Assembly (NCBI GenBank): GCA_002702065.1
Contig: NZXX01000001.1
Span: 2,604,001 to 2,668,000, forward strand
DNA length: 64,000 nt
From: Anaerolineaceae bacterium
Lineage (GTDB): Bacteria > Chloroflexota > Anaerolineae > Aggregatilineales > Phototrophicaceae
Direction of reading: 5' to 3'
The translations under genes were made by a program, and so were the position numbers. Shown piece by piece: positions 1-7,787 of this stretch (positions within the stretch are counted from its first letter, which is position 1; every line of letters starts with the position of its first letter). A model generated the notes under the pieces. The model was not told where the DNA came from and did not search any database. It saw only the letters and a list, made by a program, of their open reading frames with translations.

Positions 1-807
1 CACATTGCGCTGCGCTTTAACCCGGATATCAGCGCCAGTACCCACCCCTACATTGCCACCGGGCATGGTGGCGCCAAATTCGGCCTGACCGCCGATGTCA
101 TTGCTGATCTGCTGGCGCGCCAATCTGATTTTCCAAACGTCGTTTTTGCGGGCATTCACCTGCATATCGGCAGCCAGCTCCATGACACAGATGCTACCCG
201 ACAAGCCGTCAGTGCCGCTCTGGATTTAATCAAGCCCTACCCCAATATCCGCACGGTCAATATCGGCGGTGGTTTACCGGTTGCTTATAAAGCGGATGAT
301 CCCGTACCGGATTTTGACGCCTTCGCCCAGACGCTGGCTCCACTCTTGAAAGATTACACCGTCCTGCTGGAGCCGGGCCGTTCGATCATCGCGGATGCAG
401 GCATACTGGTGGCCAACACGCTGTATGTCAAGAAACAAGCTGGACAGACCTTTGTCATCACGGATGCCAGCATGTCGGAACTGATCCGTCCGGCGCTGTA
501 TCAGGCGCATCATGAGATTGTCCCATTGATCGAACCGGCGGATGACACCCGCTATGCCACCCAGGTGGTTGGTCCGGTGTGCGAAACCGCCGATGTGCTG
601 GGCCGCAACATCCTGCTGCCGGATATGTCGCCGGGTGAACCGCTGGCGATCCTCAACGCCGGGGCTTATGGGATGGTCATGGCCAGTAATTACAATCAGC
701 GCCTGCGCCCGCCGGAAGTTGCCGTCATGCCGGATGGTCAAACCTGGCAGATTACCCGCCGTCGGGAAACCTGGGACGATCTGCTGCGAATGGAAGCCAT
801 CCTCTAA
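1..807 (+). CDS. lysA: Diaminopimelate decarboxylase, C-terminal part (5' end outside window)
   Basis: This PLP enzyme converts meso-diaminopimelate to L-lysine, the last step of the DAP branch, in the cytosol. The open frame enters at base 1 and ends with TAA at 805-807, giving 268 residues; the first third, including the PLP lysine, is outside. Visible family signatures in order are RFNPD and HPYIATG near the start, HIGSQ, the glycine-rich NIGGG phosphate-binding stretch, EPGRSI, CETADVLGR and NAGAYG followed by SNYN. These match group IV decarboxylases, and CETADVLGR fits LysA better than ornithine or arginine decarboxylase. The stop overlaps the stop of the convergent HTH gene by three bases. 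It is the only lysine gene in the window. Confidence 0.93.
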   Translation, partial: HIALRFNPDISASTHPYIATGHGGAKFGLTADVIADLLARQSDFPNVVFAGIHLHIGSQLHDTDATRQAVSAALDLIKPYPNIRTVNIGGGLPVAYKADDPVPDFDAFAQTLAPLLKDYTVLLEPGRSIIADAGILVANTLYVKKQAGQTFVITDASMSELIRPALYQAHHEIVPLIEPADDTRYATQVVGPVCETADVLGRNILLPDMSPGEPLAILNAGAYGMVMASNYNQRLRPPEVAVMPDGQTWQITRRRETWDDLLRMEAIL

Positions 808-1475
808 AACAGCCACGCTGGATTATCAAACCCGCCATATTCCTGTATCGCGCCATAGATATGGTGGGTTAATTCGGTATTGAATACGCGCAAACTACAG
901 ATTCCATTGGGGAGAATATTTTTTCGTGTGTGGCTACCTTGCTTGATCTGAGTCTTGTTCAGCGCCGATGCAGGCAACTGAAGTAAACTCAGCCAATAAT
1001 TTTCGATCCGGTGAATTTCGGTTTTATTATCGGTGTGACAATGAATGAGCAGCCGGATATCTGCTTCGACAACCCGTAATTCTTCACAAAGAAACCGTTT
1101 GAACAACAGCATCATGTCAGGGTCGGAATTGGCAAAGTAAACAGCGTTTCGTGCCTTCGCTCCCTCTGCCCAATAAAGCATACAACCGGACAAATGAAGT
1201 CGGCTCCCTGTGCGCGCATGCAAACGTCCAGCCTCCTGGTAAGCCAGCCGCTTCGCTCTGGCCCGCTGTTGGATAATCTTTGCACCCGAATTTTGCGCGC
1301 CGTAGCCTCGCTGATTGGCCTTTAATGTCTCGATCTGAGCTTCGGTTAATTCGATATTTCGAACCCAGTTGCTAACAGAGCTTTTCGATACACCCAGTAT
1401 TTTGGTAATTTCTCTTATCGACTTTCCCTCGCGACGCAATGACCGCGCACGTTCTCGTGTTTCGCGTGTAATCAT
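804..1475 (-). CDS. HTH-domain protein with conserved endonuclease-like C-terminal region
   Basis: The 223-residue product begins with a helix-turn-helix resembling the Hin/resolvase type (residues about 5-40, with SIREITKILGVSKSSVSNW). The rest contains GCMLYWAEGAK, FANSDP and a C-terminal CSLRVFNTELTHHIYG block. I recall these features from a widespread family of HTH proteins whose C-terminal part looks like a degenerate LAGLIDADG-type fold; that assignment is from memory. The start ATG is preceded by GGAGG at good spacing. The gene is visibly more A+T-rich than its neighbours, is convergent with lysA, and sits just downstream of a tRNA pair. This could mean acquisition, but no repeats or integrase are present. 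A DNA-binding role is likely; the biological function is unknown. Confidence 0.7.
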   Translation of the reverse strand: MITRETRERARSLRREGKSIREITKILGVSKSSVSNWVRNIELTEAQIETLKANQRGYGAQNSGAKIIQQRARAKRLAYQEAGRLHARTGSRLHLSGCMLYWAEGAKARNAVYFANSDPDMMLLFKRFLCEELRVVEADIRLLIHCHTDNKTEIHRIENYWLSLLQLPASALNKTQIKQGSHTRKNILPNGICSLRVFNTELTHHIYGAIQEYGGFDNPAWLF

Positions 1476-1531
1476 ACGAACCTCCGATCTATAGTACCAT
1501 AACTATAGCAAGTGGTTCGTTTCGCAACAAC

Positions 1532-1563
1532 AAAAAAGCCCACTATTCTTAGCAGGCCTTTTA
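1532..1563 (-). terminator. Intrinsic terminator of the tRNA pair
   Basis: Read on the minus strand, an imperfect hairpin (AAAG, one bulged G, CCTGCTA, loop AGAA, TAGTGGGCTTT) ends in a run of six T directly after the tRNA-Met gene. It would end the two-tRNA transcript before the HTH gene. Confidence 0.7.
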
Positions 1564-1566
1564 CTG

Positions 1567-1640
1567 TGGTGATAGGTAGACTCGAACTACCGACCTGTGC
1601 ATTATGAGTGCACCGCTCTAACCGGCTGAGCTATATCACC
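1567..1640 (-). tRNA. tRNA with CAT anticodon (elongator Met, or Ile2)
   Basis: A 74-base cloverleaf has acceptor arms GGTGATA and TATCACC, the D-loop GCTCAGCCGGTTAGAGC, anticodon loop CTCATAA flanked by the stem GTGCA/TGCAC, and a TTCGAGT T-loop. The 3' CCA is not encoded. A CAT anticodon fits elongator methionine tRNA or the isoleucine tRNA modified by TilS. The sequence alone does not settle which, though elongator Met is likelier beside an initiator tRNA. Confidence 0.9.
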
Positions 1641-1648
1641 ACGAAAAA

Positions 1649-1720
<72 letters not shown>

Positions 1721-1731
1721 ATGTGTGGAAC

Positions 1732-1760
1732 ATCTTATCAGTGCGGTTTGGCTATGTCAA
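1732..1760 (-). promoter_or_regulatory. Strong sigma70-type promoter of the tRNA pair
   Basis: On the minus strand TTGACA (1760-1755) and TAAGAT (1737-1732) are separated by 17 bases. The predicted start lies about 5 bases before the mature tRNA-fMet. Confidence 0.85.
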
Positions 1761-1808
1761 TACGTAATCGAAGACATTTCATAAGAGAAAGATAAAACTC
1801 CTTAAACA

Positions 1809-1837
1809 TTGCGATTAAGCCACGCGACCAGTATAGT
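1809..1837 (+). promoter_or_regulatory. Promoter giving a leaderless transcript for the YkgJ-like gene
   Basis: TTGCGA (1809-1814) and TATAGT (1832-1837) are 17 bases apart. The ATG at 1845 begins 7 bases after the -10 element, so transcription should start at or next to the start codon. No Shine-Dalgarno sequence precedes it. Confidence 0.6.
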
Positions 1838-1844
1838 TCTGTCT

Positions 1845-2384
1845 ATGCCAGACTGGATAATCGACCTCAACCAGATCAACCAGCTTGCAGCCGCGCGTCA
1901 TGACGACTTCGAAGTCATGCGTTACATGCTCGAAGCTGACGACGATATTGACGACTCCCGCCTGGACACATATGTGGATCAGATTGCGGCCCCCATTATT
2001 GAAGCGATCGACTGTACACAGTGTGCCAACTGCTGCCGGTCGCTCGATGTTTACCTGACCCAAGCGGATGCGCAGCGGCTGGCCACCGGTGTCCACATCC
2101 CTGTAGAGCATATAACGACCCAATATATCGACCGTCAGGCAGGTGCTGAAGCCGGTGAATGGGGCAAATTCCGCAGCCAGCCATGTGCGTTTCTGTCAGG
2201 CAAGCTTTGTTCCATCTATGACCAGCGCCCGGAATCGTGCCGCATCTACCCGGTCTTCACGCCCGATTTTCGCTGGACATTGGCCGATACCATCGAGGGC
2301 GCTTCGCTGTGCCCCATCATCTATAATGTACTCGTTGCCATGCTTGATGAAGTCGACAAAATCATCCGTCCAGACACAGAATGA
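1845..2384 (+). CDS. YkgJ-family cysteine cluster protein
   Basis: The 179-residue product carries the Cys pattern of the YkgJ/zinc- or iron-chelating family. CTQCANCC occurs in the first third, and PCAF, KLCSIYDQRP and CRIYPVF follow. The RPxxCRxYP element is typical. Members are thought to bind a metal or an iron-sulfur centre, but the reaction is not established. I chose the ATG at 1845 over an upstream TTG at 1809 because the TTG overlaps a plausible -35 element, and the -10 element is correctly placed for a leaderless start at 1845. The gene stands upstream of uvrB with 73 bases between them; uvrB probably has its own -10 (TATAAT near 2412). Confidence 0.8.
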   Translation: MPDWIIDLNQINQLAAARHDDFEVMRYMLEADDDIDDSRLDTYVDQIAAPIIEAIDCTQCANCCRSLDVYLTQADAQRLATGVHIPVEHITTQYIDRQAGAEAGEWGKFRSQPCAFLSGKLCSIYDQRPESCRIYPVFTPDFRWTLADTIEGASLCPIIYNVLVAMLDEVDKIIRPDTE

Positions 2385-2457
2385 GCCTGTGCCCGGCACG
2401 GGAAATCCGCTATAATAAACCTCCCATCCGAACTGACGTTCTGATACAGGAGATGTC

Positions 2458-4482
2458 ATGCCCCCATTTGAAATCGTCTCCGAGTTCCAACCCACAGGCG
2501 ACCAACCAAAAGCCATCACCGGGCTGGTCGAAGGCCTCGATAAAGGTCTGCATCATCAAACCTTGCTTGGCGCCACCGGCACCGGCAAAACCTTTACCAT
2601 TGCACAGGTCATCCAGAAGGTGCAGAAGCCCACGCTGGTGATGGCCCATAACAAGACACTTGCCGCCCAGCTCTATTCGGAATTTAAAGAGTTGTTCCCG
2701 CGCAACGCCGTTGAATACTTCGTCAGCTACTACGACTACTATCAGCCAGAGGCCTATGTGCCGAAGCATGACCTGTATATCGAGAAGCAGACCGAAATCA
2801 ACGACCATATCGAACGACTGCGACTTTCGGCGTCAGCGGCGCTCAATTACCGGCGCGATGTGATCGTCGTGGCTTCTGTCTCGTGTATCTACGGTATTGG
2901 TGATCCGTCGGCATGGAAAAAGTCCATTGTCGAATTAAAGGTTGGCGATACGATCCGGCGCGACACCATCCTGCGCAAGCTGGTTACCATCCAGTACAGC
3001 CGCAACGACATGGACCTGCGACGCGGCACCTTTCGGGCGCGGGGCGACACACTGGAGATTGTTCCGGCGTACGCGGAAACAGCTTATCGTATTACCCTCT
3101 TTGGCGATGAGATCGAACGAATTGTCGAGTTCGATCCGCTGACCGGTGAGATTCTGGCCGAACATCCGATGGCCGTCATCTATCCGGCGCGTGAGTACGT
3201 CACCGATGAAGCAAAGACGCGTCAGGCCCTGACAGACATCCAGAAAGAACTGGATGAGCAGCTGGCGTTCTTACGCTCTCAGGAGAAATTGGTGGAAGCG
3301 CAGCGGCTCGAACAGCGGGTCAACTACGATATTGAGATGATCCGTGAAGTGGGCTTTACCAGCGGCATCGAAAATTACTCGCGGCATCTCGATCAGCGTG
3401 CGCCCGGCAGCCCGCCATTTACGCTGATCGATTATTTCCCGGATGACTACATGCTGGTCATCGACGAAAGCCACATGACCGTCCCGCAGGTTCGCGGCAT
3501 GTATAACGGTGATCGGGCGCGTAAGGTCACGCTGGTGGATTTTGGCTTCCGCCTGCCCAGTGCGTTTGACAACCGCCCCCTCAAGTTCGAGGAATTTGAG
3601 AAGCGGATGGGCCAGACCATCTACACGTCCGCGACCCCCGGCCCCTACGAGCGTGAGATCAGCGAGGCGGTTGTGCAGCAGATTATCCGCCCGACCGGTA
3701 TTCTCGACCCCGAAGTCGAGGTGCGCCCGGTCGAAGGTCAGATCGACGACCTGTTGCAAGAAGTGACGCAGCGCGTGAAGAAAGGCCAGCGTGCGCTCAT
3801 CACCACCCTGACCCAGCGTATGTCCGAAGACCTGTCGCAGTATCTGATCGAAATGGGTGTGCGCGCCCATTACCTGCACGCCGAGATCGAGACCATCGAA
3901 CGAGTCGAAATCCTGCGTGATCTGCGCATGGGCATATATGACGTGATCGTCGGCATTAACCTGCTGCGCGAAGGCATTGACCTGCCGGAAGTCTCGCTGG
4001 TTGCCATCCTCGATGCGGATAAAGAAGGCTTCCTGCGCTCCGAACAGGCGCTGATCCAGAACATTGGCCGCGCCGCCCGCCATGTCGAAGGCAAGGTCAT
4101 CATGTATGCCAACAAGATGACACCATCGATGGAACGGGCGATCAGCGAAACCAACCGCCGCCGCGCCGTCCAGGAAGCGCATAACACCGCGCATGGCATC
4201 GAACCTCGGTCGATTGTCAAACAGGTACGTGACCTGACCGACCGTGTACGCACCATGGTCCACGAGGACCAGAAAGTCGAAGCAGGCATTGCCGACGGGG
4301 TTGCGCTGGCCGATCTGCCCAAAGATGAGGTACATCGCCTGATCAAGGAGCTGGAGCAGGAGATGAAGACCGCTGCCCAGCAGTTAGAGTTCGAGAAAGC
4401 GGCGGTGCTGCGTGACCAGATCATGGAACTGCGCGGCTCACTTGTCGACCGCGAAGGGCAGGAAAGCCTGCTGTTCAACTAG
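2458..4482 (+). CDS. uvrB: Excinuclease ABC subunit B
   Basis: UvrB is the damage-verifying DNA helicase of nucleotide excision repair. It receives lesions from UvrA and recruits UvrC for incision. At 674 residues it has the usual length. Visible features are Walker A GATGTGKT (38-45), the damage-probing beta-hairpin region [12 protein letters not shown] (about 91-102), the DEAD-like box VIDESH (about 334-339), helicase motifs in the second half ([25 protein letters not shown]) and a C-terminal UVR domain with [13 protein letters not shown] for UvrC binding. The ATG has AGGAG six bases upstream. A TATAAT lies at about 2412, but I see no good -35. Confidence 0.98.
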   Translation: MPPFEIVSEFQPTGDQPKAITGLVEGLDKGLHHQTLLGATGTGKTFTIAQVIQKVQKPTLVMAHNKTLAAQLYSEFKELFPRNAVEYFVSYYDYYQPEAYVPKHDLYIEKQTEINDHIERLRLSASAALNYRRDVIVVASVSCIYGIGDPSAWKKSIVELKVGDTIRRDTILRKLVTIQYSRNDMDLRRGTFRARGDTLEIVPAYAETAYRITLFGDEIERIVEFDPLTGEILAEHPMAVIYPAREYVTDEAKTRQALTDIQKELDEQLAFLRSQEKLVEAQRLEQRVNYDIEMIREVGFTSGIENYSRHLDQRAPGSPPFTLIDYFPDDYMLVIDESHMTVPQVRGMYNGDRARKVTLVDFGFRLPSAFDNRPLKFEEFEKRMGQTIYTSATPGPYEREISEAVVQQIIRPTGILDPEVEVRPVEGQIDDLLQEVTQRVKKGQRALITTLTQRMSEDLSQYLIEMGVRAHYLHAEIETIERVEILRDLRMGIYDVIVGINLLREGIDLPEVSLVAILDADKEGFLRSEQALIQNIGRAARHVEGKVIMYANKMTPSMERAISETNRRRAVQEAHNTAHGIEPRSIVKQVRDLTDRVRTMVHEDQKVEAGIADGVALADLPKDEVHRLIKELEQEMKTAAQQLEFEKAAVLRDQIMELRGSLVDREGQESLLFN

Positions 4483-4511
4483 GGTATAATACGCTTAACC
4501 GATACGTGCAG

Positions 4512-4531
4512 GGGCGCATGACGGTGCGCCC
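4512..4531 (+). other. Hairpin between uvrB and the DUF4058 gene
   Basis: GGGCGCA and TGCGCCC form a seven-base stem with a six-base loop. There is no T run, so it is not a clear terminator. A TATAAT at 4485-4490 upstream may be the -10 of the next gene, placing the hairpin in its leader. Confidence 0.5.
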
Positions 4532-4546
4532 TATTGGTAAAGTCAT

Positions 4547-5416
4547 ATGCCCATTCATCTACGGAATAACCTCTATAAAGGTATCAACGCCCATTTGCAC
4601 AGCGCCTTACAAAGCCCGGGTGGTGGATGGGAAAGTTTTCATGCAGCCCACATCACTCACCTGATGGAAGCCATCGATACGCTGCTGCCCGATGGCTACT
4701 ACGTGCTCAATGAAAAATCACTCCAATTAAGTACGTTCAACATCGAAACTGAAGAGAAAAGTATCAGCCGAACCCGACCTGATCTCAGCATTTATCAGGA
4801 TCGCCCTTCACGGACACTGGAATCTGGAATTACAGCTGATGCGCCTGCCCTGACGCTGCCGATTGTCAAAACGGTATTTGAAGAGGATCCCCTTACCGCC
4901 CTGGTAATTTACCACGCTGAAGTCCATAACAGCGAGATCCCGGTCACACGCATCGAGCTGCTGTCACCGGGCAACAAACCCGGCGGTTCCCACTATCCAC
5001 AGTACATCGCCAAGCGGAACGAAACGCTGGACAGCGGCATCAACCTCGTCGAGATTGATTATCTGCACGAATCGCGTTCGCCAGTCTGGGGATTAAAGAG
5101 CTACCCTGACCACGAAACAGGCGCGTATGCCTATACAATTCTGGTCAGCAATCCGCACCCGAACGTATCAGAAGGCGAAACCGAGGTGTACGGTTTTTAC
5201 GTCAATGATCCGATTCCACGTGTGCGTATTCCGCTTGCCAAAAGCGACGCCATAACGCTTGATTTTGGAGCCGCCTATAACATCACCTTCTCACGCAACC
5301 GCTACTACAGCACACGTCTGGTCGATTATGAACAGGTTCCGGTACGCTTTGAAACCTATTCTGCTGACGATCAGCAGCGTATTCACGAGCGGATGCAGAT
5401 TGCTGCACATGAATAA
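4547..5416 (+). CDS. DUF4058-family protein
   Basis: The 289-residue soluble protein opens with LYKGINAHLHS and WESFHAAHITHLMEAID, followed by RTRPDLSIY. These resemble DUF4058 proteins, which I recognise as common in Chloroflexota and cyanobacteria. IELLSPGNK and NLVEIDYL in the middle recall the PD-(D/E)XK-type fold proposed for similar families; that is an inference. No signal peptide or membrane segment is visible. It follows uvrB by 64 bases on the same strand, with a hairpin between, and is convergent with the M29 peptidases. No function can be assigned. Confidence 0.6.
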   Translation: MPIHLRNNLYKGINAHLHSALQSPGGGWESFHAAHITHLMEAIDTLLPDGYYVLNEKSLQLSTFNIETEEKSISRTRPDLSIYQDRPSRTLESGITADAPALTLPIVKTVFEEDPLTALVIYHAEVHNSEIPVTRIELLSPGNKPGGSHYPQYIAKRNETLDSGINLVEIDYLHESRSPVWGLKSYPDHETGAYAYTILVSNPHPNVSEGETEVYGFYVNDPIPRVRIPLAKSDAITLDFGAAYNITFSRNRYYSTRLVDYEQVPVRFETYSADDQQRIHERMQIAAHE

Positions 5417-5457
5417 TTTCGCTTGATGATTTCTGGCGACTTTGCGTTGAATCAGCC

Positions 5458-6561
5458 CTAAACCACGAACTCCCCGTTGCGGTAGAACAGTTCATCATCG
5501 ACATGGATTTCGCTGTCATTGCGCATGTCGCAGATCATGTCCCAGTGTACGGCGCTGCGATTCTTGCTGCCGGTTTCGGGATAACCGGTGCCAATCGCGA
5601 CATGAACCGTCCCGCCGATTTTTTCATCAAACAGGATGCTGCCGGTAAACTGCTGGATACCGAAGTTCGTGCCTATGGCAAATTCGCCGAGATAACGTGA
5701 CCCGGCATCCGTGTCGAGCTGTGCCTGAAGCAGTTCGTCGTTTTCCTCGGCGCTGGCTTCCACCACTTTGCCATTCTCGAAGCGCAGTTCAATGCCCTTC
5801 ACCGCCCGCCCGCTGACAATCGACGGATAATCGAAGCGAATCCAGCCATTGACCGACTCTTCCACCGGGCCGGTGAAAATCTCGCCGCTGGGCATGTTCT
5901 TGTGGCCGTCGCTGTTGATGAACGTCCGGCCATCAATCGACAGTTGCAGATCGACATTCGGACCTTGTAGCTTCACATGCTTCTTCCCCGCCAGCCAATC
6001 GACCTTTTTCTGCTGCATCGCACTGATCTTGCGCCACTCCGCCACCGGGTCTTCCTGATCGCAGAATGTCGCGCCAAAGACAAATGCTTCGTATTCCTCA
6101 AGGCTCATGTTGGCTTCCTGTGCGCTGGCTTCGGATGGCACCTGTGTGCCCACCCATTTCATCTTGCCCTCTGCCGCACGGGACAGGCGCGTATCCAGCC
6201 AGCTGCGATGAGCCGAGCTATACCGCTGCGTTCGCTTGCCCGAGATGCCGGTCATGGCGCGGGTATTGCTGGTCGCATTCACACGAATATAGACATCTGC
6301 CTGTTCGTAGTACAGCGTGTGCGACGGGTCCAGCCATTCAAGCTGGTCATCGCTGCCTTCGCGCAGCAGCAGACGCGACATGTACTCATCGCTCAGCATC
6401 AGGCTGGGGTAGCCTCCGGCTTTGATCACGGCGGCATACACCTCGCGCAGTGCCGGCAGCGCCGCCACATCACCCAGAACGCCGACCCACTCGCCCGGCT
6501 GCACTTCCGTCGAATAATTGACCAGCACATTCGCTAGCCGCTGCAATCTCACATCTGCCAT
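5458..6561 (-). CDS. M29 family aminopeptidase (second of tandem pair)
   Basis: M29 aminopeptidases are cytosolic dimetal exopeptidases that remove N-terminal residues from peptides. The 367-residue product has the family features in order: MADVRLQRLANVLVNYS at the N-terminus, GEIFTGPVEESVNG, GIELRFENGKV, LGEFAIGTN, and the C-terminal DEKIGGTVHVAIG with VHWDMICD, which carries metal ligands. It starts one base after the stop of its upstream paralogue, and its GAGGAGG ribosome site lies inside that gene's last codons, so the two are translationally coupled. The paralogue is closely similar along its whole length, indicating tandem duplication. Confidence 0.92.
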   Translation of the reverse strand: MADVRLQRLANVLVNYSTEVQPGEWVGVLGDVAALPALREVYAAVIKAGGYPSLMLSDEYMSRLLLREGSDDQLEWLDPSHTLYYEQADVYIRVNATSNTRAMTGISGKRTQRYSSAHRSWLDTRLSRAAEGKMKWVGTQVPSEASAQEANMSLEEYEAFVFGATFCDQEDPVAEWRKISAMQQKKVDWLAGKKHVKLQGPNVDLQLSIDGRTFINSDGHKNMPSGEIFTGPVEESVNGWIRFDYPSIVSGRAVKGIELRFENGKVVEASAEENDELLQAQLDTDAGSRYLGEFAIGTNFGIQQFTGSILFDEKIGGTVHVAIGTGYPETGSKNRSAVHWDMICDMRNDSEIHVDDELFYRNGEFVV

Positions 6562-6562
6562 G

Positions 6563-7675
6563 TTATGCCTCCTCGATTACAAAAGCGCCATTTTCATAAA
6601 ACAAGTCGCCATCCACGCGAATGGTACTGTCCTGGCGCATATCACAAATCATATCCCAGTGTACAGCGCTCGTGTTCTGGCTGCCGGTTTCGGCGTAACC
6701 GCTGCCGATTGCCATGTGCACGGTGCCGCCAATTTTCTCGTCAAACAGGATATTGCCCGTAAACTGCTGAATGCCAAAGTTCGTGCTGATGGCAAACTCA
6801 CCCAGCGTCCGCGATCCTTCGTCGGCGTCAAGCTGCGCATACAACAGGTCTTCGTTTTGTTCGGCGCTGGCCTCGACGACCTTGCCGTTCTCGAACCGCA
6901 GTTCAATACCCGATACGGCGCGTCCACCCACAATCGACGGATAACTAAAGCGCACCCAGCCATTAACGGAGTCCTCTACCGGTCCGGTGAAAATCTCGCC
7001 GTCCGGGAAATTCTTGGTGCCATCGGCATTGATGAACACCCGTCCGTCAATCGACAGGCTCAGGTCGATGTTCGGCCCTTGCAGCGTCACCTGCTGCTTG
7101 CCTTTCAGCCAGTCGATTTTCTTTTGCTGCATGGCCGCCAGCTTACGCCACTCGGCTACCGGGTCATCCTGATCCAGCAGCATCGCACCATAGACAAAAT
7201 CCTCATATTCTTCCAGACTCATGTTGGCTTCCTGCGCGTCGGCGTGGGTCGGATACTGCGTAACCGTCCACTTCAGGCTGCCTTCACCATCACGCTGCCG
7301 GAAAATTTCACTCAACTCGCGATTAGCTCGCTGGCGCTGCTGCAACCGCTTGGGGTCAATGCCCGTCATCGAGCGCGTGTTGTGGCTGCCGAGCACATTG
7401 ATCAGCGTGTCCACTTTTTCATAGGTCAGCTTCTGCATGGGATTAACCCACGTCAGTTGATCATCATTCGCGCCGCGCAGATAGGACCGCGTCATCGCCT
7501 CATCGCTCAACATCAGCGTTGGGTTGCCACCGGCCTTCAGCACCGCCGCAAAGATCGCCTGCATGGCTGGCAGGGCCACCGCATCGCCGCGTAATGCCAC
7601 CCACTCCCCTGGCTGCACCGCCACCGAGTAATTCACCAGCACATCGGCCATACGCTCCAAACGAGAATCCGCCAT
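6563..7675 (-). CDS. M29 family aminopeptidase (first of tandem pair)
   Basis: This 370-residue paralogue of the following gene shares the same M29 signatures: GEIFTGPVEDSVNG, GIELRFENGKVVEAS, LGEFAISTN, DEKIGGTVHMAIG and VHWDMICD. It should be a metal-dependent aminopeptidase acting on peptides in the cytosol. An ATG at 7684 lies one base after GAGGAG, too close for initiation, so the in-frame ATG at 7675 is preferred; it also aligns with the MAD start of the paralogue. A terminator hairpin ends only about 25 bases upstream. The pair therefore depends on read-through or on a weak promoter overlapping that hairpin (TACAAT on the minus strand at about 7733-7728). Confidence 0.9.
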   Translation of the reverse strand: MADSRLERMADVLVNYSVAVQPGEWVALRGDAVALPAMQAIFAAVLKAGGNPTLMLSDEAMTRSYLRGANDDQLTWVNPMQKLTYEKVDTLINVLGSHNTRSMTGIDPKRLQQRQRANRELSEIFRQRDGEGSLKWTVTQYPTHADAQEANMSLEEYEDFVYGAMLLDQDDPVAEWRKLAAMQQKKIDWLKGKQQVTLQGPNIDLSLSIDGRVFINADGTKNFPDGEIFTGPVEDSVNGWVRFSYPSIVGGRAVSGIELRFENGKVVEASAEQNEDLLYAQLDADEGSRTLGEFAISTNFGIQQFTGNILFDEKIGGTVHMAIGSGYAETGSQNTSAVHWDMICDMRQDSTIRVDGDLFYENGAFVIEEA

Positions 7676-7700
7676 CGCTTTCATGCTCCTCTCTTGCCAA

Positions 7701-7725
7701 ATAAAAAGACGGCGCTGCTGCCGTC
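7701..7725 (-). terminator. Intrinsic terminator of the rpmH-to-amidohydrolase operon
   Basis: On the minus strand GACGGC, loop AGCAGC and GCCGTC form a perfect six-base stem followed by TTTTTATTT. It lies 60 bases after the amidohydrolase stop and just before the M29 ribosome site. Confidence 0.85.
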
Positions 7726-7787
7726 TCCATTGTACCGCTGATTATCTGACCATCCGATGCCGGGCCGCAGAACAACATCCGCTATGT

